A stretch of 64,000 nucleotides of DNA from Sphingobacteriales bacterium 44-61 (GTDB taxonomy: Bacteria > Bacteroidota > Bacteroidia > Chitinophagales > Chitinophagaceae): positions 1,719 through 65,718 of the forward strand of contig MKTW01000002.1 in NCBI GenBank assembly GCA_001898405.1, given 5' to 3'. The position numbers and the translations under genes were made by a program. Under the pieces are notes generated by a model. It searched no databases. It was not told the DNA's origin and worked only from the letters and a program-made list of their open reading frames with translations. This document shows positions 24,650 through 35,750 of the stretch, piece after piece; position 1 is the first letter of the stretch, and each line of letters opens with the position of its first letter.

Positions 24650-27205
24650 ATGATTTACCGACGCCTCACGGGCTTTGCTCTTTTTTTATGCCTGTCCTTT
24701 GCAGGCTTTTCCCAATCTGCGCCCACAGCCAATTACGCTCTGGCAGCCAGGTTTTCTCCCGCCAAAGTCAACAAAATGCTTTTCAGTACCAGCGTAGATC
24801 CGCATTGGCTGAAACTCAGCGACCGCTTCTGGTATGTGTATGAAAACCGTGAAGGGAAAAACTGGTATATCGTGGATGCTGCCAGGTCTTCCAAACGCAC
24901 CATGTTCGATCCGGTTAAACTCGCAGCAGAGATCACCCGTATCGTAAAAGATCCGTTCGATGGGCAACATCTTCCTATCACCAACCTGAAGTTCAATGCC
25001 GATGAAAACAGCATCCGCTTTGAAATACTGAGCACACAGGATGATGACAAAAAAGATACTGCCAAAGCTACAACTACCACTGGCGGCCGCCGTGGTGGCA
25101 ATGGTGGTGGGCGCCCTGGTGCTCCGGCCGGGGGAGCCAGGAAAAAGACTTTCTTTTTTGAATATAACCTGAACACAGGCGTACTCACTGAGCTGAAAGA
25201 TTACGAAAAGCCGAAAGATCCTCCCATGTGGGCTTCTTTCTCGCCTGATAAACGCTTTATTTTTTTTTCCAAAAAGAATAACCTGTACTATATGGACAGC
25301 GCCGACTACCGCAAAGCGCTGACCAAAGAAGACGACAGCACCATTGTGGAGCACCAGCTTACTACTGATGGAGAAGAGAATTACAGCTACGGTGGCGGTG
25401 GTAATGAAACCAACGTAGAGAAAGAAAAGAACAAAGACAAACGCAAAGGTATATACCTGCTTTGGTCAAGGGATGGCCGCTATTTTACCCTCTCACGCAC
25501 CGACAGCCGCCAGGTAAAAGACCTTTGGGTGATCAATAATATTGCTGACCCGAGGCCCACACTGGAAACCTACAAATACCAGATGCCCGGTGAAAAAGAA
25601 GCACCGCTGCGTGAAGTATACCTGTTCGACTTTGAAAAAAAGACCAGCAAAAAATTGAAAGTTGCTGCATTCAAAGATCAGGAAGTAAGTGTTTGGAGCG
25701 CTCCGCCTTTGCAAAAAGAAAGGGATGATGAGCGCCGCGCCTCTTTCTGGCAGGGTACCAATGATAAATTTTATATGAGCCGCACCAGCCGCGATCTGAA
25801 ACGGATCGACCTCTGCGTGGTGGATGTCAATACCGACTCTGCGCGTACGCTTGTGCCGGAAAGAATGAACACTTATGTTGAGAACCGCCGTGTTGGTCTT
25901 GTAAATGGCGGCAAAGAACTTATTCAATGGAGTGAAGCCGATGGCTGGGCGCATTTTTATCTGTATGATGAAAATGGGAAACTGAAAAATCAGATCACCA
26001 GCGGGCCTTTCCACTGTGAAGACATTGAGGGCATCGATGAAAAGAACCGCGTGCTTTATTTCACGGCCAATGGCCGCGAGAACAATGAAGATCCCTATTA
26101 TCTTCACCTGTACAGGGTCAACTTCGACGGCTCTGGCCTGAAACTGCTTAACCCCGGCAATTTTGACAATAACTCCAGTCTTGACGACAACAACCGTTTC
26201 TTTGTAAACACCTTCTCCCGTGTAAACACAGCCCCTGTTTCCGTATTGCAGGACAATACCGGCAGGGTAGTGATGACACTGGAAACTACCGATATGAGCG
26301 GACTGTTTGAAGCCGGTTATAAATATCCCGAGCCTTTCAAAGTAAAAGCAGCAGATGGCTACACCGATCTATATGGTGTACTGTATAAGCCATTCGATTT
26401 CGACAGCACCAAAAAATATCCCATCATCGAATACGTATATCCCGGCCCGCAAACAGAAGCCGTGAATAAAGCATTCGGTAAGAGCATGGACAGGATTGAC
26501 CGCCTCGCTCAAATGGGCTTTATCGTGATCACTGTAGGTAACCGCGGCGGCCACCCCAGCCGCAGCAAATGGTATCACAATTACGGCTACGGCAATTTGC
26601 GCGATTATGGACTGGCTGATAAAAAAGCTGCTATCGAACAGTTAAGCTATCGCTACAAATTCATTGATGTAGACAAAGTAGGCATACATGGACATAGCGG
26701 TGGTGGCTTTATGAGCACTGCTGCCATGCTCGTATATCCTGATTTCTTCAAAGTAGCGGTGAGCAGTTCCGGCAACCATGAGAACAATATCTATAATCGC
26801 TGGTGGAGCGAAAAACATCATGGTGTAAAAGAACAGGTCAATGATAAAGGCGATACCAGCTTTGTTTATAACATCGATAAAAACCCGGAACTGGCCAAAA
26901 ACCTGAAAGGTCATCTCATGCTCAGCACCGGTGATATCGACAATAACGTACACCCGGCCAACACCATCCGTATGGTGAATGCACTGATCAAAGCCAACAA
27001 ACGTTTTGAACTGGTGATACTGCCTGGTCAACGCCATGGCTACAGCAATATGACCGAATACTTCTTCTGGAGATCATGCGATTTCTTTGCACAACATTTA
27101 CTGGGCGCAGTGCCCAATTCAGTAAATATAGAAGAAATGGACAGAGAGCAGGAACAGAGTGGCGACAAAAGGACCGGAACAACCGCTCCGGAAACAGAAG
27201 AGTAA
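24650..27205 (+). CDS. S9 family peptidase, DPP4-like, exported
   Basis: 851 residues from ATG 24650. A signal peptide covers about residues 1-22 (ALFLCLSFAGFSQS). The N-terminal beta-propeller region (about 50-590) includes a Gly/Arg-rich low-complexity loop near residue 150. The catalytic alpha/beta hydrolase part has S683 (GHSGGG), D762 (GDIDNNVH) and H796 (QRHGY). Such enzymes remove dipeptides after Pro or Ala in the periplasm. It stands alone, with its own promoter box and a terminator downstream. Confidence 0.93.
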   Translation: MIYRRLTGFALFLCLSFAGFSQSAPTANYALAARFSPAKVNKMLFSTSVDPHWLKLSDRFWYVYENREGKNWYIVDAARSSKRTMFDPVKLAAEITRIVKDPFDGQHLPITNLKFNADENSIRFEILSTQDDDKKDTAKATTTTGGRRGGNGGGRPGAPAGGARKKTFFFEYNLNTGVLTELKDYEKPKDPPMWASFSPDKRFIFFSKKNNLYYMDSADYRKALTKEDDSTIVEHQLTTDGEENYSYGGGGNETNVEKEKNKDKRKGIYLLWSRDGRYFTLSRTDSRQVKDLWVINNIADPRPTLETYKYQMPGEKEAPLREVYLFDFEKKTSKKLKVAAFKDQEVSVWSAPPLQKERDDERRASFWQGTNDKFYMSRTSRDLKRIDLCVVDVNTDSARTLVPERMNTYVENRRVGLVNGGKELIQWSEADGWAHFYLYDENGKLKNQITSGPFHCEDIEGIDEKNRVLYFTANGRENNEDPYYLHLYRVNFDGSGLKLLNPGNFDNNSSLDDNNRFFVNTFSRVNTAPVSVLQDNTGRVVMTLETTDMSGLFEAGYKYPEPFKVKAADGYTDLYGVLYKPFDFDSTKKYPIIEYVYPGPQTEAVNKAFGKSMDRIDRLAQMGFIVITVGNRGGHPSRSKWYHNYGYGNLRDYGLADKKAAIEQLSYRYKFIDVDKVGIHGHSGGGFMSTAAMLVYPDFFKVAVSSSGNHENNIYNRWWSEKHHGVKEQVNDKGDTSFVYNIDKNPELAKNLKGHLMLSTGDIDNNVHPANTIRMVNALIKANKRFELVILPGQRHGYSNMTEYFFWRSCDFFAQHLLGAVPNSVNIEEMDREQEQSGDKRTGTTAPETEE

Positions 27206-27226
27206 AGGATACAATCAACTTATGTT

Positions 27227-27283
27227 TTATGGTTTGCAGATCCAGGCGCTGAAGCTTTAGATCTGCAAACCATAAACTTTTTT
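27227..27283 (+). terminator. Terminator after S9 peptidase gene
   Basis: A perfect 16-bp stem (TTATGGTTTGCAGATC and its complement) with a 17-base loop leads into a T-run at 27278-27283. Confidence 0.85.
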
Positions 27284-27294
27284 ACCTTGCGCTC

Positions 27295-28863
27295 ATGAAT
27301 AATCATTTCAAGTACGGAACAGACCGCCTGACCGTTCCCAAAACGATTGCTATTGCCACCGGCCAACTGAAAGGTCAGCTTCAAACCGCTGCTATACAAA
27401 AGATCAAAGCCAGTTATGAACATGTGCAGCAGATCGTAGCTGCCAACAAAACTGTATATGGTGTAAACACCGGCTTTGGCATACTGGCCAATACACCCAT
27501 TTCAGAAGAAGATACAGCTACCTTACAATATAAGATCTTACAAAGCCATAGTGTTGGAGTAGGAGAGGCCATTCCCGCAGAAGTGGCCAAAATAATGCTG
27601 ATCACAAAAGTGCAGGCCCTGGCACAGGGATACAGTGGTGTACAGCTTTCCACACTTGAACGTATCATCTGGCATATCGATAACGATGTCATCCCTGTAG
27701 TACCTGCCAAAGGAAGTGTTGGCGCTTCCGGCGATCTGGCGCCCCTGGCTCATTTGTTCCTGCCCCTGATCGGGCTGGGAGAATGCTATTACAAAGGTGA
27801 ACGTAAGTCAACCACCGCTATCTTTCAACAGGAAAATATCACCGCCATCTCGCTTGGTCCGAAAGAAGGACTGGCCCTGATCAATGGTACACAATTCATT
27901 CTTTCCTATGCAGTGAAAGCAGTGCAGCGCATGCACAATTGCCTCGACGCAGCCGATATCATCGGTGCCATGAGCCTCGAAGCACTGACCGGCACCAAAG
28001 CTCCATTCGATGAGCGTCTGCATCAGTTGCGTCCTTATGCCGGTAATCAACTGGTGGCCCAACGGCTTCGCCTCCTGCTAAGCGAGTCTGCCATTATGCA
28101 AAGCCATATTGATTGCGGCCGTGTGCAAGACCCTTATTCCCTTCGTTGCATGCCACAGGTGCATGGAGCCAGCCGCAATGCATGGCTGCATTTAAAAGAA
28201 CTGACAGAAACAGAATTGAATGCTGTTACAGACAACCCCATCATCCTTAGCGCAGACGATACCATCAGCGGAGGTAATTTTCATGGACAACCAATGGCCC
28301 TTCCATTGGACTATGCCTGCTTCGCTGCTGCAGAGATCGGTAATATCTCCGACCGGCGTTGTTATTTATTGCTCGAAGGAAAATGGGGATTGCCTTTGCT
28401 GCTGATGAAGAACGTGGGTTTGAACAGCGGCTTCATGATACCACAATACACCACCGCCGCCCTGGTAACAGAAAACAAAACCCTTTGCTTCCCTGCCAGT
28501 GCCGACAGCATTCCCACTTCCCTTGGCCAGGAAGACCATGTAAGCATGGGCAGCATCAGCGGGCGTAAACTGAACCAGGTACTGGACAACCTGGAATATA
28601 TACTGGCTATCGAATTGCTCAGCGCCTGCCAGGCCATTGAATTCCGAAGACCATTGAAAAGCTCGGCCCTGCTGGAATTCGCACACGAAAGCGTACGCCG
28701 CCAGGTAAGCTTTGCAGAAGAAGACCGGATCTTTGCAGAAGACATCAATAAAGTGGCCGGTATCATAAAAGACTTCTCTTTTGTGAATGGAGTAGGATCA
28801 TTCGCCCGTTCAAAAGGAATGGAACTGAATAAAGGATTTGAAGGATTTGCGGTAAACGCTTAA
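27295..28863 (+). CDS. hutH: Histidine ammonia-lyase
   Basis: 522 residues. The ASG triad that forms the MIO cofactor is at residues 144-146 (GSVGASGDLAPL), and YGVNTGFG near residue 59 and the QEDHVSMGS block near 410 are both present. It converts histidine to urocanate, the first step of histidine breakdown, in the cytoplasm. The next enzyme, hutU, is about 5 kb downstream on the same strand, with unrelated genes in between; hutI and the last step are not in the window. A TACCTTG box ends close to the ATG. Tyrosine or phenylalanine lyase activity cannot be excluded, but hutU nearby favours histidine. Confidence 0.93.
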   Translation: MNNHFKYGTDRLTVPKTIAIATGQLKGQLQTAAIQKIKASYEHVQQIVAANKTVYGVNTGFGILANTPISEEDTATLQYKILQSHSVGVGEAIPAEVAKIMLITKVQALAQGYSGVQLSTLERIIWHIDNDVIPVVPAKGSVGASGDLAPLAHLFLPLIGLGECYYKGERKSTTAIFQQENITAISLGPKEGLALINGTQFILSYAVKAVQRMHNCLDAADIIGAMSLEALTGTKAPFDERLHQLRPYAGNQLVAQRLRLLLSESAIMQSHIDCGRVQDPYSLRCMPQVHGASRNAWLHLKELTETELNAVTDNPIILSADDTISGGNFHGQPMALPLDYACFAAAEIGNISDRRCYLLLEGKWGLPLLLMKNVGLNSGFMIPQYTTAALVTENKTLCFPASADSIPTSLGQEDHVSMGSISGRKLNQVLDNLEYILAIELLSACQAIEFRRPLKSSALLEFAHESVRRQVSFAEEDRIFAEDINKVAGIIKDFSFVNGVGSFARSKGMELNKGFEGFAVNA

Positions 28864-29336
28864 TGCAGGCTCACCACCTTTACGATCTTCCAGTCATTAC
28901 CCGTTTTCTTCCAGAAAATCATGAACCGGCTTATATGCTGGGGAGCATCGGGTTCCTGGTTATTGAAAAACTTATGCTGCCCCAATTCAATAGCACCGTA
29001 ATCCTTGATAGCATATACTTCTATACTACCGGGTATCAGTTGCCGGGTCACTTTCCCGCAGATATTTCTCCGGGTCGCATCCAGGATATCCTTTTTGGAA
29101 GTAGACAAACCTCCTTTATCATGATAAAACTCAATACTGTCTGAATAAATAGCCGTTTGCACATCCATCTTGCAGGTATTGTAAGCCTCAAAAAAAATAC
29201 TGTCCATCCTGGCTATAGCATCATACAATTCCTGCGAATCAGGCTTATACTCATATACTGGCGCGGTAACCTTCTTCTGCGCATTCATTACGCCAGGCAC
29301 CAGGAGCAGCACTAAACCATAAAGAAAGCCTCTCAT
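28860..29336 (-). CDS. Exported NTF2-like protein
   Basis: 158 residues with a signal peptide (FLYGLVLLLVPGVMNAQ). The mature part has the SnoaL/DUF4440 look: DSIFFEAYNTCKMD, then YSDSIEFYHDKGG and the end RFMIFWKKTGNDWKIVKVVSLH. These folds hold small ligands or work as unknown enzymes in the periplasm. Its stop overlaps the hutH stop by four bases, in convergent direction. Confidence 0.82.
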   Translation of the reverse strand: MRGFLYGLVLLLVPGVMNAQKKVTAPVYEYKPDSQELYDAIARMDSIFFEAYNTCKMDVQTAIYSDSIEFYHDKGGLSTSKKDILDATRRNICGKVTRQLIPGSIEVYAIKDYGAIELGQHKFFNNQEPDAPQHISRFMIFWKKTGNDWKIVKVVSLH

Positions 29337-29532
29337 ATAATTTTATTTGCAGCTAAAGTACCAACCTTTTTTCCATTTCTTGCGTCATTCGCGTAATTCG
29401 CGGCTCATTTACACTATTTGTACCAGCCGGGATATTCGCACCATTCGCGTTTAAAGGGGTGTTAATTCACAATACATATATACCACTTTTGAAACAGCTT
29501 TTTTACTTTTAGTATCAAATAAACAACGCAAT

Positions 29533-30279
29533 ATGAAACCTATACTGATACGTACCCTATGCCTTTCAGCCCTGGGCATTTTACTGCTCCAGGACGTATC
29601 CGCTCAGCGCGGCCGGTATTATCGCCCACGCCCTGGTTACGGTTATTATCATACTCCATACCGTGGCATGCGGGTGAGCCTTAATGTTTTCGCCGGCCCC
29701 AGAGTGATGTATCCTTATCGTGGCGTCAACTATTACTATAACAGCGGTTATTTTTACCGTCCTTATGGAAGTTATTTCCAGGTAGTGGCTCCGCCTATTG
29801 GTATCAGCATCGGTTTATTGCCTCCAGGGTACCGTAGTATCTATGTAGGCGGCTCTCCTTACTATTATTATGGCGGCACTTATTACCGCCCTGGCAAGAA
29901 GCCCAACACATATGATGTAGTGGACGCACCGATCGGGGCATCCATTCCCGAACTTCCACAGGATGCCAAAGTGGTCGTAATAAACGGGCAGAAATATTAT
30001 GAACAGGACGGCACTTACTACAAAGAAGATATCCGCAGCAATAGTGAGATCTGGTATACGGTTGCTGGTAAAAACGGCAAGCTTGATACAGATACAACCT
30101 CAGTTCAGGATACACCGGAAGACAATGGTCCGCAAGTAGGGGATATGGTGGATAAATTGCCTGATGGATGCCATACCGTGGTAGTAAATGGACAAAAATA
30201 TTATGTGTCGCCCGATGATGTGTACTATGAAGAAGTAGTAGGCAAGAATACGATCTCTTACAAGATCGTGGGCAAATAA
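29533..30279 (+). CDS. DUF6515 family exported protein
   Basis: 248 residues. The signal peptide ends near residue 24 (DVSAQ). A Tyr/Arg/Gly/Pro-rich part (30-120, GYGYYHTPYRGMR) is followed by two copies of an IxxLPxxxxxVVxNGQKYYxxxxxYY motif, near residues 140-165 and 210-235. This matches the DUF6515 type as I recall it. Probably in the cell envelope; function unknown. A terminator follows 35 bp after the stop. Confidence 0.8.
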   Translation: MKPILIRTLCLSALGILLLQDVSAQRGRYYRPRPGYGYYHTPYRGMRVSLNVFAGPRVMYPYRGVNYYYNSGYFYRPYGSYFQVVAPPIGISIGLLPPGYRSIYVGGSPYYYYGGTYYRPGKKPNTYDVVDAPIGASIPELPQDAKVVVINGQKYYEQDGTYYKEDIRSNSEIWYTVAGKNGKLDTDTTSVQDTPEDNGPQVGDMVDKLPDGCHTVVVNGQKYYVSPDDVYYEEVVGKNTISYKIVGK

Positions 30280-30313
30280 AATAAAACGAGCATTTTTATT
30301 GGAATATTTCAAT

Positions 30314-30335
30314 GCCTCCTCCGGGAGGCTTTTTT
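30314..30335 (+). terminator. Terminator after DUF6515 gene
   Basis: GCCTCC/GGAGGC stem with TCCG loop, then six T. It rules out the long start of the next frame at 30312. Confidence 0.85.
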
Positions 30336-30386
30336 ATTTCCCCGGCTATAGAAGATTCAAAGCTCATTAGTATATTCGGTTCCGGA

Positions 30387-31640
30387 ATGGAGAACTACAG
30401 TATTGTCATATTCATCCTGGCCGTTATGATCGGCCTCTCGGCCATAGCCGATAAAATAAGGATACCTTATCCCATTCTCCTGATCAGTGCAGGCATTGCC
30501 ATTGGGTTTATTCCATCCCTTCCTGTCATCGAGATCAGCCCGGAAGTGATTTTTCTTATTTTCCTGCCGCCGCTTCTGTATGATGCCGCTTTCAATATCT
30601 CCTTCAAAGAATTCAGAACGCATCTGAATACGATCGGCACGCTTGCTGTGTCGCTGGTATTCCTTACAGCTTCCGGTATTGCGGTTGTGGCGTACTACCT
30701 GGTACCCGGAATGACATGGCCACTGGCTTTTGTATTAGGTTCCATACTTTCTGCAACGGATGCTGTAGCCGCTCTCAGCATTACCAAAGGATTGGGGCTT
30801 TCCATTAAAACAAGCACCATCCTCGAAGGCGAAAGCCTGGTGAATGATGCTTCTGCACTGGTAGCTTACCGCTTTGCAGTGGCCGCCGTTACCGGCTCTG
30901 CCTTTATCTTATGGAAAGCATCTCTCGATTTCCTGATCCTGATGGGAGGTGGCTTCCTGGTAGGTTTCGTTCTGGGAAAAGTGTTGGCCCTGGTCGTCCA
31001 GCGTGTACAGAAAAACAATACGGTTACCATCAGTTTTATGATGCTGATGCCTTTTGTTACTTACCGCCTTGCCGAAGAACTGCATGTATCAGGCGTGATA
31101 GCTGTGGTGATACTCGGATTGTCTATAGCACGCTTCAGCAACAAAGTGTTGCCCAATCATATCAAACAGCAATCAAGGAATATCTGGGAAATACTCATCT
31201 TTTTGCTGAACGGGTTGATCTTTATCCTTATCGGTCTTGAATTCCCTTACGTCGCCCGCAACATCCATAAGGACCATATTCTGCCGTATACCCTTTATGC
31301 GTTGGCCATTACCGTTGCAGCGCTCATCCTTCGTTTCCTGAGAGTATACCTCCAGCAACTGAACCTGCAGCGTGCTTTTAAAGCAGGCCATAAAAGAATA
31401 ACAGAAAATGCTTTGCTTGATATCAAGAACAGTTTGATCATTTCCTGGTCGGGCATGCGGGGCATCGTTTCCCTTGCCATCGCTATCGGCTTGCCCACCC
31501 ACCTCGCAGATGGAACTCCGTTCCCGCTCCGTCATACCATCATTTTTATCTCAGTAGTAGTTGTTCTTTTTACACTGGTAGGGCAGGGGCTGACGTTGCC
31601 ATGGCTGGTTAAATGGCTGCAAAAAGGCCAGAAGTCGTAA
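30387..31640 (+). CDS. Na+/H+ antiporter, CPA1/NhaP type
   Basis: 417 residues from ATG 30387. About 12 hydrophobic segments span the whole protein. FLPPLLYDAAF, GSILSATDAVAAL and EGESLVNDASALV are conserved CPA1 blocks, with the two ion-binding acidic residues in ATDAV and NDAS. It exchanges Na+ or K+ for protons at the inner membrane. Its 3' end is 35 bp from the next gene. Confidence 0.92.
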   Translation: MENYSIVIFILAVMIGLSAIADKIRIPYPILLISAGIAIGFIPSLPVIEISPEVIFLIFLPPLLYDAAFNISFKEFRTHLNTIGTLAVSLVFLTASGIAVVAYYLVPGMTWPLAFVLGSILSATDAVAALSITKGLGLSIKTSTILEGESLVNDASALVAYRFAVAAVTGSAFILWKASLDFLILMGGGFLVGFVLGKVLALVVQRVQKNNTVTISFMMLMPFVTYRLAEELHVSGVIAVVILGLSIARFSNKVLPNHIKQQSRNIWEILIFLLNGLIFILIGLEFPYVARNIHKDHILPYTLYALAITVAALILRFLRVYLQQLNLQRAFKAGHKRITENALLDIKNSLIISWSGMRGIVSLAIAIGLPTHLADGTPFPLRHTIIFISVVVVLFTLVGQGLTLPWLVKWLQKGQKS

Positions 31641-31675
31641 GCTGGCAAGGAAACAAAATCAACTAATTTTAACCA

Positions 31676-33997
31676 ATGAAATGCAGGATATTGCTGATTC
31701 TCGGACTGGTATGTACACAGTTCAGTTCATTTGCCCAGGCTAACTCGCCAACCTTTGCTATAGGTGATTCTTCTTTTCTATTGAATGGAAAACCTTATGT
31801 GATCCGCTGTGGTGAAATGCATTTTGCCCGGATCCCCAAGGAATACTGGAGGCATCGTTTGCAAATGGCAAAAGCGATGGGCCTGAACACCGTATGCGCT
31901 TATCTGTTCTGGAACCTGCACGAACAGCAACCTGGTCAATACAACTGGCAGGGTCAGGCAGATGCAGCCGCTTTTTGCCGGATAGCACAGGAAGAAGGAT
32001 TGTACGTTATCCTTCGCCCCGGCCCATATTCATGCGCAGAATGGGAGTTTGGCGGACTGCCCTGGTGGTTATTGAAAGATAAAACAATGAAGGTGCGCAC
32101 ACAGCATCCTTATTACCTGGAAAGCTCCCGTAAATATTTAAAAGAAGTAGGCAAACAATTGGCACCGTTACAGGTAAGTAACGGAGGGCCGATCTTAATG
32201 GTGCAGGTAGAGAATGAATATGGTAGCTATGGCACAGATAAGGAGTATATGAACACGATAAAATCATTTCTGCAGGAAGCCGGTTTTACTGTGCCCTTAT
32301 TTCATTGCGACGGCCCGCCGCAGTTGAAGAATGATCATCCTGAAGGTTTGTTTGCTGTTGTAAATTTTGGCAGTAATCCTGAAGCCAGTTTTAAACCCTT
32401 GCGCGATATTCAGCCCACAGGCCCTTTGATGTGTGGTGAATACTATCCCGGATGGTTTGACAGTTGGGGAAGGCCGCATCATACTGGCGCTTCAGATAAA
32501 GTGGTAAAAGAATTACAATGGATGCTGAACCATAAAGCATCATTCAGCATTTATATGGTGCATGGAGGCACTACATTCGGTACATACAGCGGCGCCAATG
32601 CTCCTCCTTATTTACCGCAAACCAGCAGTTATGATTATGATGCACCGATCGATGAAGCAGGCAATGCCACAAATAAATTTTATGCTATCCGTGAATTGTT
32701 CAGCAAATATTTACAGGAAAATGAAACGCTTCCCAATGTTCCCGCACCCATTCCATCACAAACTATCAACCATATAAACTTTACAGCAGTGGCCCCGCTT
32801 TGGGATAATTTACCCCAACCCGTTCCTGCTGATTCTGCTATTCTAATGGAAGACCTGGACCAGGCTTATGGAGCTGTATTATATACCACATCCATTCCTG
32901 CCGGACCTGAAAGCACTTTACAATTTGGCGAGATCCATGATTATGCACTTGTGTATATAAATAAAGAATTGATCGGGGCAATAGACAGGCGAAAAGGAAA
33001 GTATAGCATCGAACTGCCAGCCAGAACAAAACCCGGCTTGCTGGAAGTATTGGTAGAAGCTACCGGCCGCGTGAACTATGGTTCATATATGCACGACCGT
33101 AAAGGCATTCATGGAGATGTTGTTTTAATAAATGGAAATACCAAAACAATCCTGAAACACTGGAAGAATTATCCCCTTCCCATGGGAGATAAGAACATCC
33201 CCTTGAAATATAAACCACCTGGCAGAAAACAAGCCACAAGCGCTGCGTTTTACAAAGGAAATTTTACCGTCGACAAACCGGGAGATACTTATCTCGATGT
33301 CCGCAAATGGAACAAAGGGCTGGTTTGGGTAAATGGCATCTGCCTCGGCCGTTTCTGGAACATCGGTCCCACGCAAACCATGATGCTTCCCGGTTGTTGG
33401 TTGAAGAAAGGAATAAATGAAGTGGTGATATTCGATTTATATGGAGTGAACAACCCTGAATTGCAAGGCCTGGATAAACCGATCCTGAATGAACTGAAAG
33501 AGCCACAGCCGCAGGCACATAAAAAGCCCGGACAACAATGGAAATTGAGCAAAGCCGATGCCAATGATACCGGCTCATTCAACAATACTGAAAAATGGCA
33601 GGTTGAAAATATCAAACCTGCTATTGGCCGTTATGTTTGTCTCGAAGCATTGAACAGTTTCGATAATCAGCCTTTCACCACACTTGCCGAACTGTTTTTA
33701 CTGGATGAAAAAGGCAATGAGATACCCCGTTCAAAATGGAGGGTATTGTATGCCGATAGTGAAGAAACCGGAGGGGAGGACGGCAATGCTGAAAATATTT
33801 TTGATTTGCAATACAGCAGCTTCTGGCATACGCAATGGCAGGACGCTTCTCCCAAACATCCTCACCAGGTTGTGATTGACCTGGGAACTGCTTACAAAAT
33901 AAGCGGTATTAAAATATTGCAACGTCAGGATTCAAAAAATGGAAGGATAAAAGATTACCGTCTCTATATATCAGAAAAAAAATTTACAGGACTATAA
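31676..33997 (+). CDS. GH35 beta-galactosidase with C-terminal discoidin-like domain
   Basis: 773 residues with a signal peptide (LILGLVCTQFSSFAQA). The GH35 barrel begins with RCGEMHFARIP; the acid/base Glu is in QVENEYGSYG (about residue 180) and the nucleophile is in MCGEYYPGWFDSWG (about 255). Beta domains follow, including a jelly-roll with RFWNIGPTQT, and the last 130 residues look like an F5/8 type C module (HPHQVVIDLGTAYKISGIKILQRQD). It releases terminal beta-galactose from glycans in the periplasm. Confidence 0.93.
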   Translation: MKCRILLILGLVCTQFSSFAQANSPTFAIGDSSFLLNGKPYVIRCGEMHFARIPKEYWRHRLQMAKAMGLNTVCAYLFWNLHEQQPGQYNWQGQADAAAFCRIAQEEGLYVILRPGPYSCAEWEFGGLPWWLLKDKTMKVRTQHPYYLESSRKYLKEVGKQLAPLQVSNGGPILMVQVENEYGSYGTDKEYMNTIKSFLQEAGFTVPLFHCDGPPQLKNDHPEGLFAVVNFGSNPEASFKPLRDIQPTGPLMCGEYYPGWFDSWGRPHHTGASDKVVKELQWMLNHKASFSIYMVHGGTTFGTYSGANAPPYLPQTSSYDYDAPIDEAGNATNKFYAIRELFSKYLQENETLPNVPAPIPSQTINHINFTAVAPLWDNLPQPVPADSAILMEDLDQAYGAVLYTTSIPAGPESTLQFGEIHDYALVYINKELIGAIDRRKGKYSIELPARTKPGLLEVLVEATGRVNYGSYMHDRKGIHGDVVLINGNTKTILKHWKNYPLPMGDKNIPLKYKPPGRKQATSAAFYKGNFTVDKPGDTYLDVRKWNKGLVWVNGICLGRFWNIGPTQTMMLPGCWLKKGINEVVIFDLYGVNNPELQGLDKPILNELKEPQPQAHKKPGQQWKLSKADANDTGSFNNTEKWQVENIKPAIGRYVCLEALNSFDNQPFTTLAELFLLDEKGNEIPRSKWRVLYADSEETGGEDGNAENIFDLQYSSFWHTQWQDASPKHPHQVVIDLGTAYKISGIKILQRQDSKNGRIKDYRLYISEKKFTGL

Positions 33998-34067
33998 TTA
34001 AAAAATGTTTTCCGGGTATAAAAATCCCTAACATTGCAACCAATCAATAACGATAAAAGACATTGCC

Positions 34068-35729
34068 ATGCCCTACGACCCCATCAAATATAAAACCCCA
34101 ACCGGTTCCCAACTCCATTGCAAAGGCTGGATACAGGAAGCTGCTCTCCGGATGCTGCTCAACAACCTGGACCCTGAAGTGGCTGAGCGCCCTGACGAAC
34201 TGATCGTGTATGGTGGAAGAGGAAAAGCAGCACGCAATTTTGAAGCACTCGATAATATCATCAAAGCGCTTAAAATACTGGAAAGTGATGAAAGCCTCCT
34301 GATCCAAAGCGGCAAACCTGTCGGCATACTGAAAACCCATCCCGATACACCACGCGTGCTGATCAGCAATTCGCAACTGGTGCCCAACTGGGCCAACTGG
34401 CAGCATTTTGATGAACTGGAAAAAAAAGGCCTGATGATGTATGGCCAGATGACTGCGGGCTCCTGGATCTATATCGGTAGCCAGGGAATTGTGCAGGGCA
34501 CTTATGAAACATATGCAGCCGCTGCCGCTAAACATTTCGGAGGCACACTAAAAGGAACATTGAACGTAACCGCCGGCCTTGGTGGCATGGGTGGCGCTCA
34601 ACCGCTCGCTATCACCATGAATGAAGGAGTCGCGCTTATCGCCGAAGTGGAGGAATGGCGTATCGACAAACGGCTTGAAACCCGTTACCTCGATGAAAAG
34701 ATCATTGATATAGACAGGGCTATTGATCGCGCATTGGACGCTAAAGCAGCCGGTATACCATTATCTATTGGTGTACGTTGCAATGCCGTTCATTTGCTTG
34801 AACGTTTAGTGGAACGCAATGTAATACCCGATACACTGACAGATCAGACATCGGCACACGATCCGCTGATCGGCTACTGGCCACATGAATTAAGTTATGA
34901 GCAGGCGAAAGAACTGCGCCGTGTTAATCCTGATGAATATATTGCCAATGCCTATCACTCCATGGTCCGTCATGTGCAACTGATGCTGGAATTGCAAGCC
35001 ATGGGTGCCATCACTTTTGATTATGGCAATAATATCCGCGCCCGCGCCAAAGAAAAAGGGGTGGAAAATGCATTCGGTTTCCCCGGCTTTGTGCCGGCTT
35101 ATATACGTCCGCTCTTTTGTGAAGGCAAAGGCCCTTTCCGCTGGGCAGCTTTAAGCGGTGACCCACAGGATATCGCTGTAACGGATGAAGTGATAGCCAA
35201 ACTTTTCCCCAACAATGAGGGACTGCAGCGTTGGCTGCGGCTGGCCAAAGAAAAGATCGCTTTCCAGGGATTGCCTGCGCGCATCTGCTGGCTGGGACAA
35301 GGGGAGCGTGAAAAAGCAGGACTTGCTTTCAACGAACTCGTCCGCACAGGCAAGGTCAAGGCGCCGATCGTGATCGGTCGCGACCATCTTGATACCGGCT
35401 CTGTTGCCAGCCCCAACCGTGAAACCGAAGCCATGCTCGATGGCAGTGATGCAGTGGCCGACTGGCCTTTATTAAATGCCCTGGTGAATACTGCCGGCGG
35501 CGCCAGTTGGGTAAGCCTTCACCATGGTGGCGGGGTAGGCATGGGATACAGCATTCATGCAGGCATGGTGATCGTAGCAGATGGAACACCTGAAGCTGAA
35601 GCGAGATTGAAACGGGTGCTACGGAATGATCCTGGAATGGGAGTGATCAGGCATGCAGATGCGGGGTATGAAAAAGCAAAAGAAACGGCAAGGGAGAATG
35701 GATTGGATTTGACTGCGAAACTTGGATAA
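34068..35729 (+). CDS. hutU: Urocanate hydratase
   Basis: 553 residues. Conserved stretches include [38 protein letters not shown] and the NAD-binding [11 protein letters not shown] near residue 170; a Cys-containing [11 protein letters not shown] block precedes [20 protein letters not shown]. It turns urocanate into imidazolonepropionate using NAD+ as a catalytic group. It is the second histidine-breakdown enzyme, after hutH at 27295. Confidence 0.96.
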   Translation: MPYDPIKYKTPTGSQLHCKGWIQEAALRMLLNNLDPEVAERPDELIVYGGRGKAARNFEALDNIIKALKILESDESLLIQSGKPVGILKTHPDTPRVLISNSQLVPNWANWQHFDELEKKGLMMYGQMTAGSWIYIGSQGIVQGTYETYAAAAAKHFGGTLKGTLNVTAGLGGMGGAQPLAITMNEGVALIAEVEEWRIDKRLETRYLDEKIIDIDRAIDRALDAKAAGIPLSIGVRCNAVHLLERLVERNVIPDTLTDQTSAHDPLIGYWPHELSYEQAKELRRVNPDEYIANAYHSMVRHVQLMLELQAMGAITFDYGNNIRARAKEKGVENAFGFPGFVPAYIRPLFCEGKGPFRWAALSGDPQDIAVTDEVIAKLFPNNEGLQRWLRLAKEKIAFQGLPARICWLGQGEREKAGLAFNELVRTGKVKAPIVIGRDHLDTGSVASPNRETEAMLDGSDAVADWPLLNALVNTAGGASWVSLHHGGGVGMGYSIHAGMVIVADGTPEAEARLKRVLRNDPGMGVIRHADAGYEKAKETARENGLDLTAKLG

Positions 35730-35750
35730 AGCGAAAAATAAGGAAGATAT

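Noticed and set aside
30312-30386. Long start for the Na+/H+ antiporter
   Set aside because: It runs through the terminator hairpin of the gene before.
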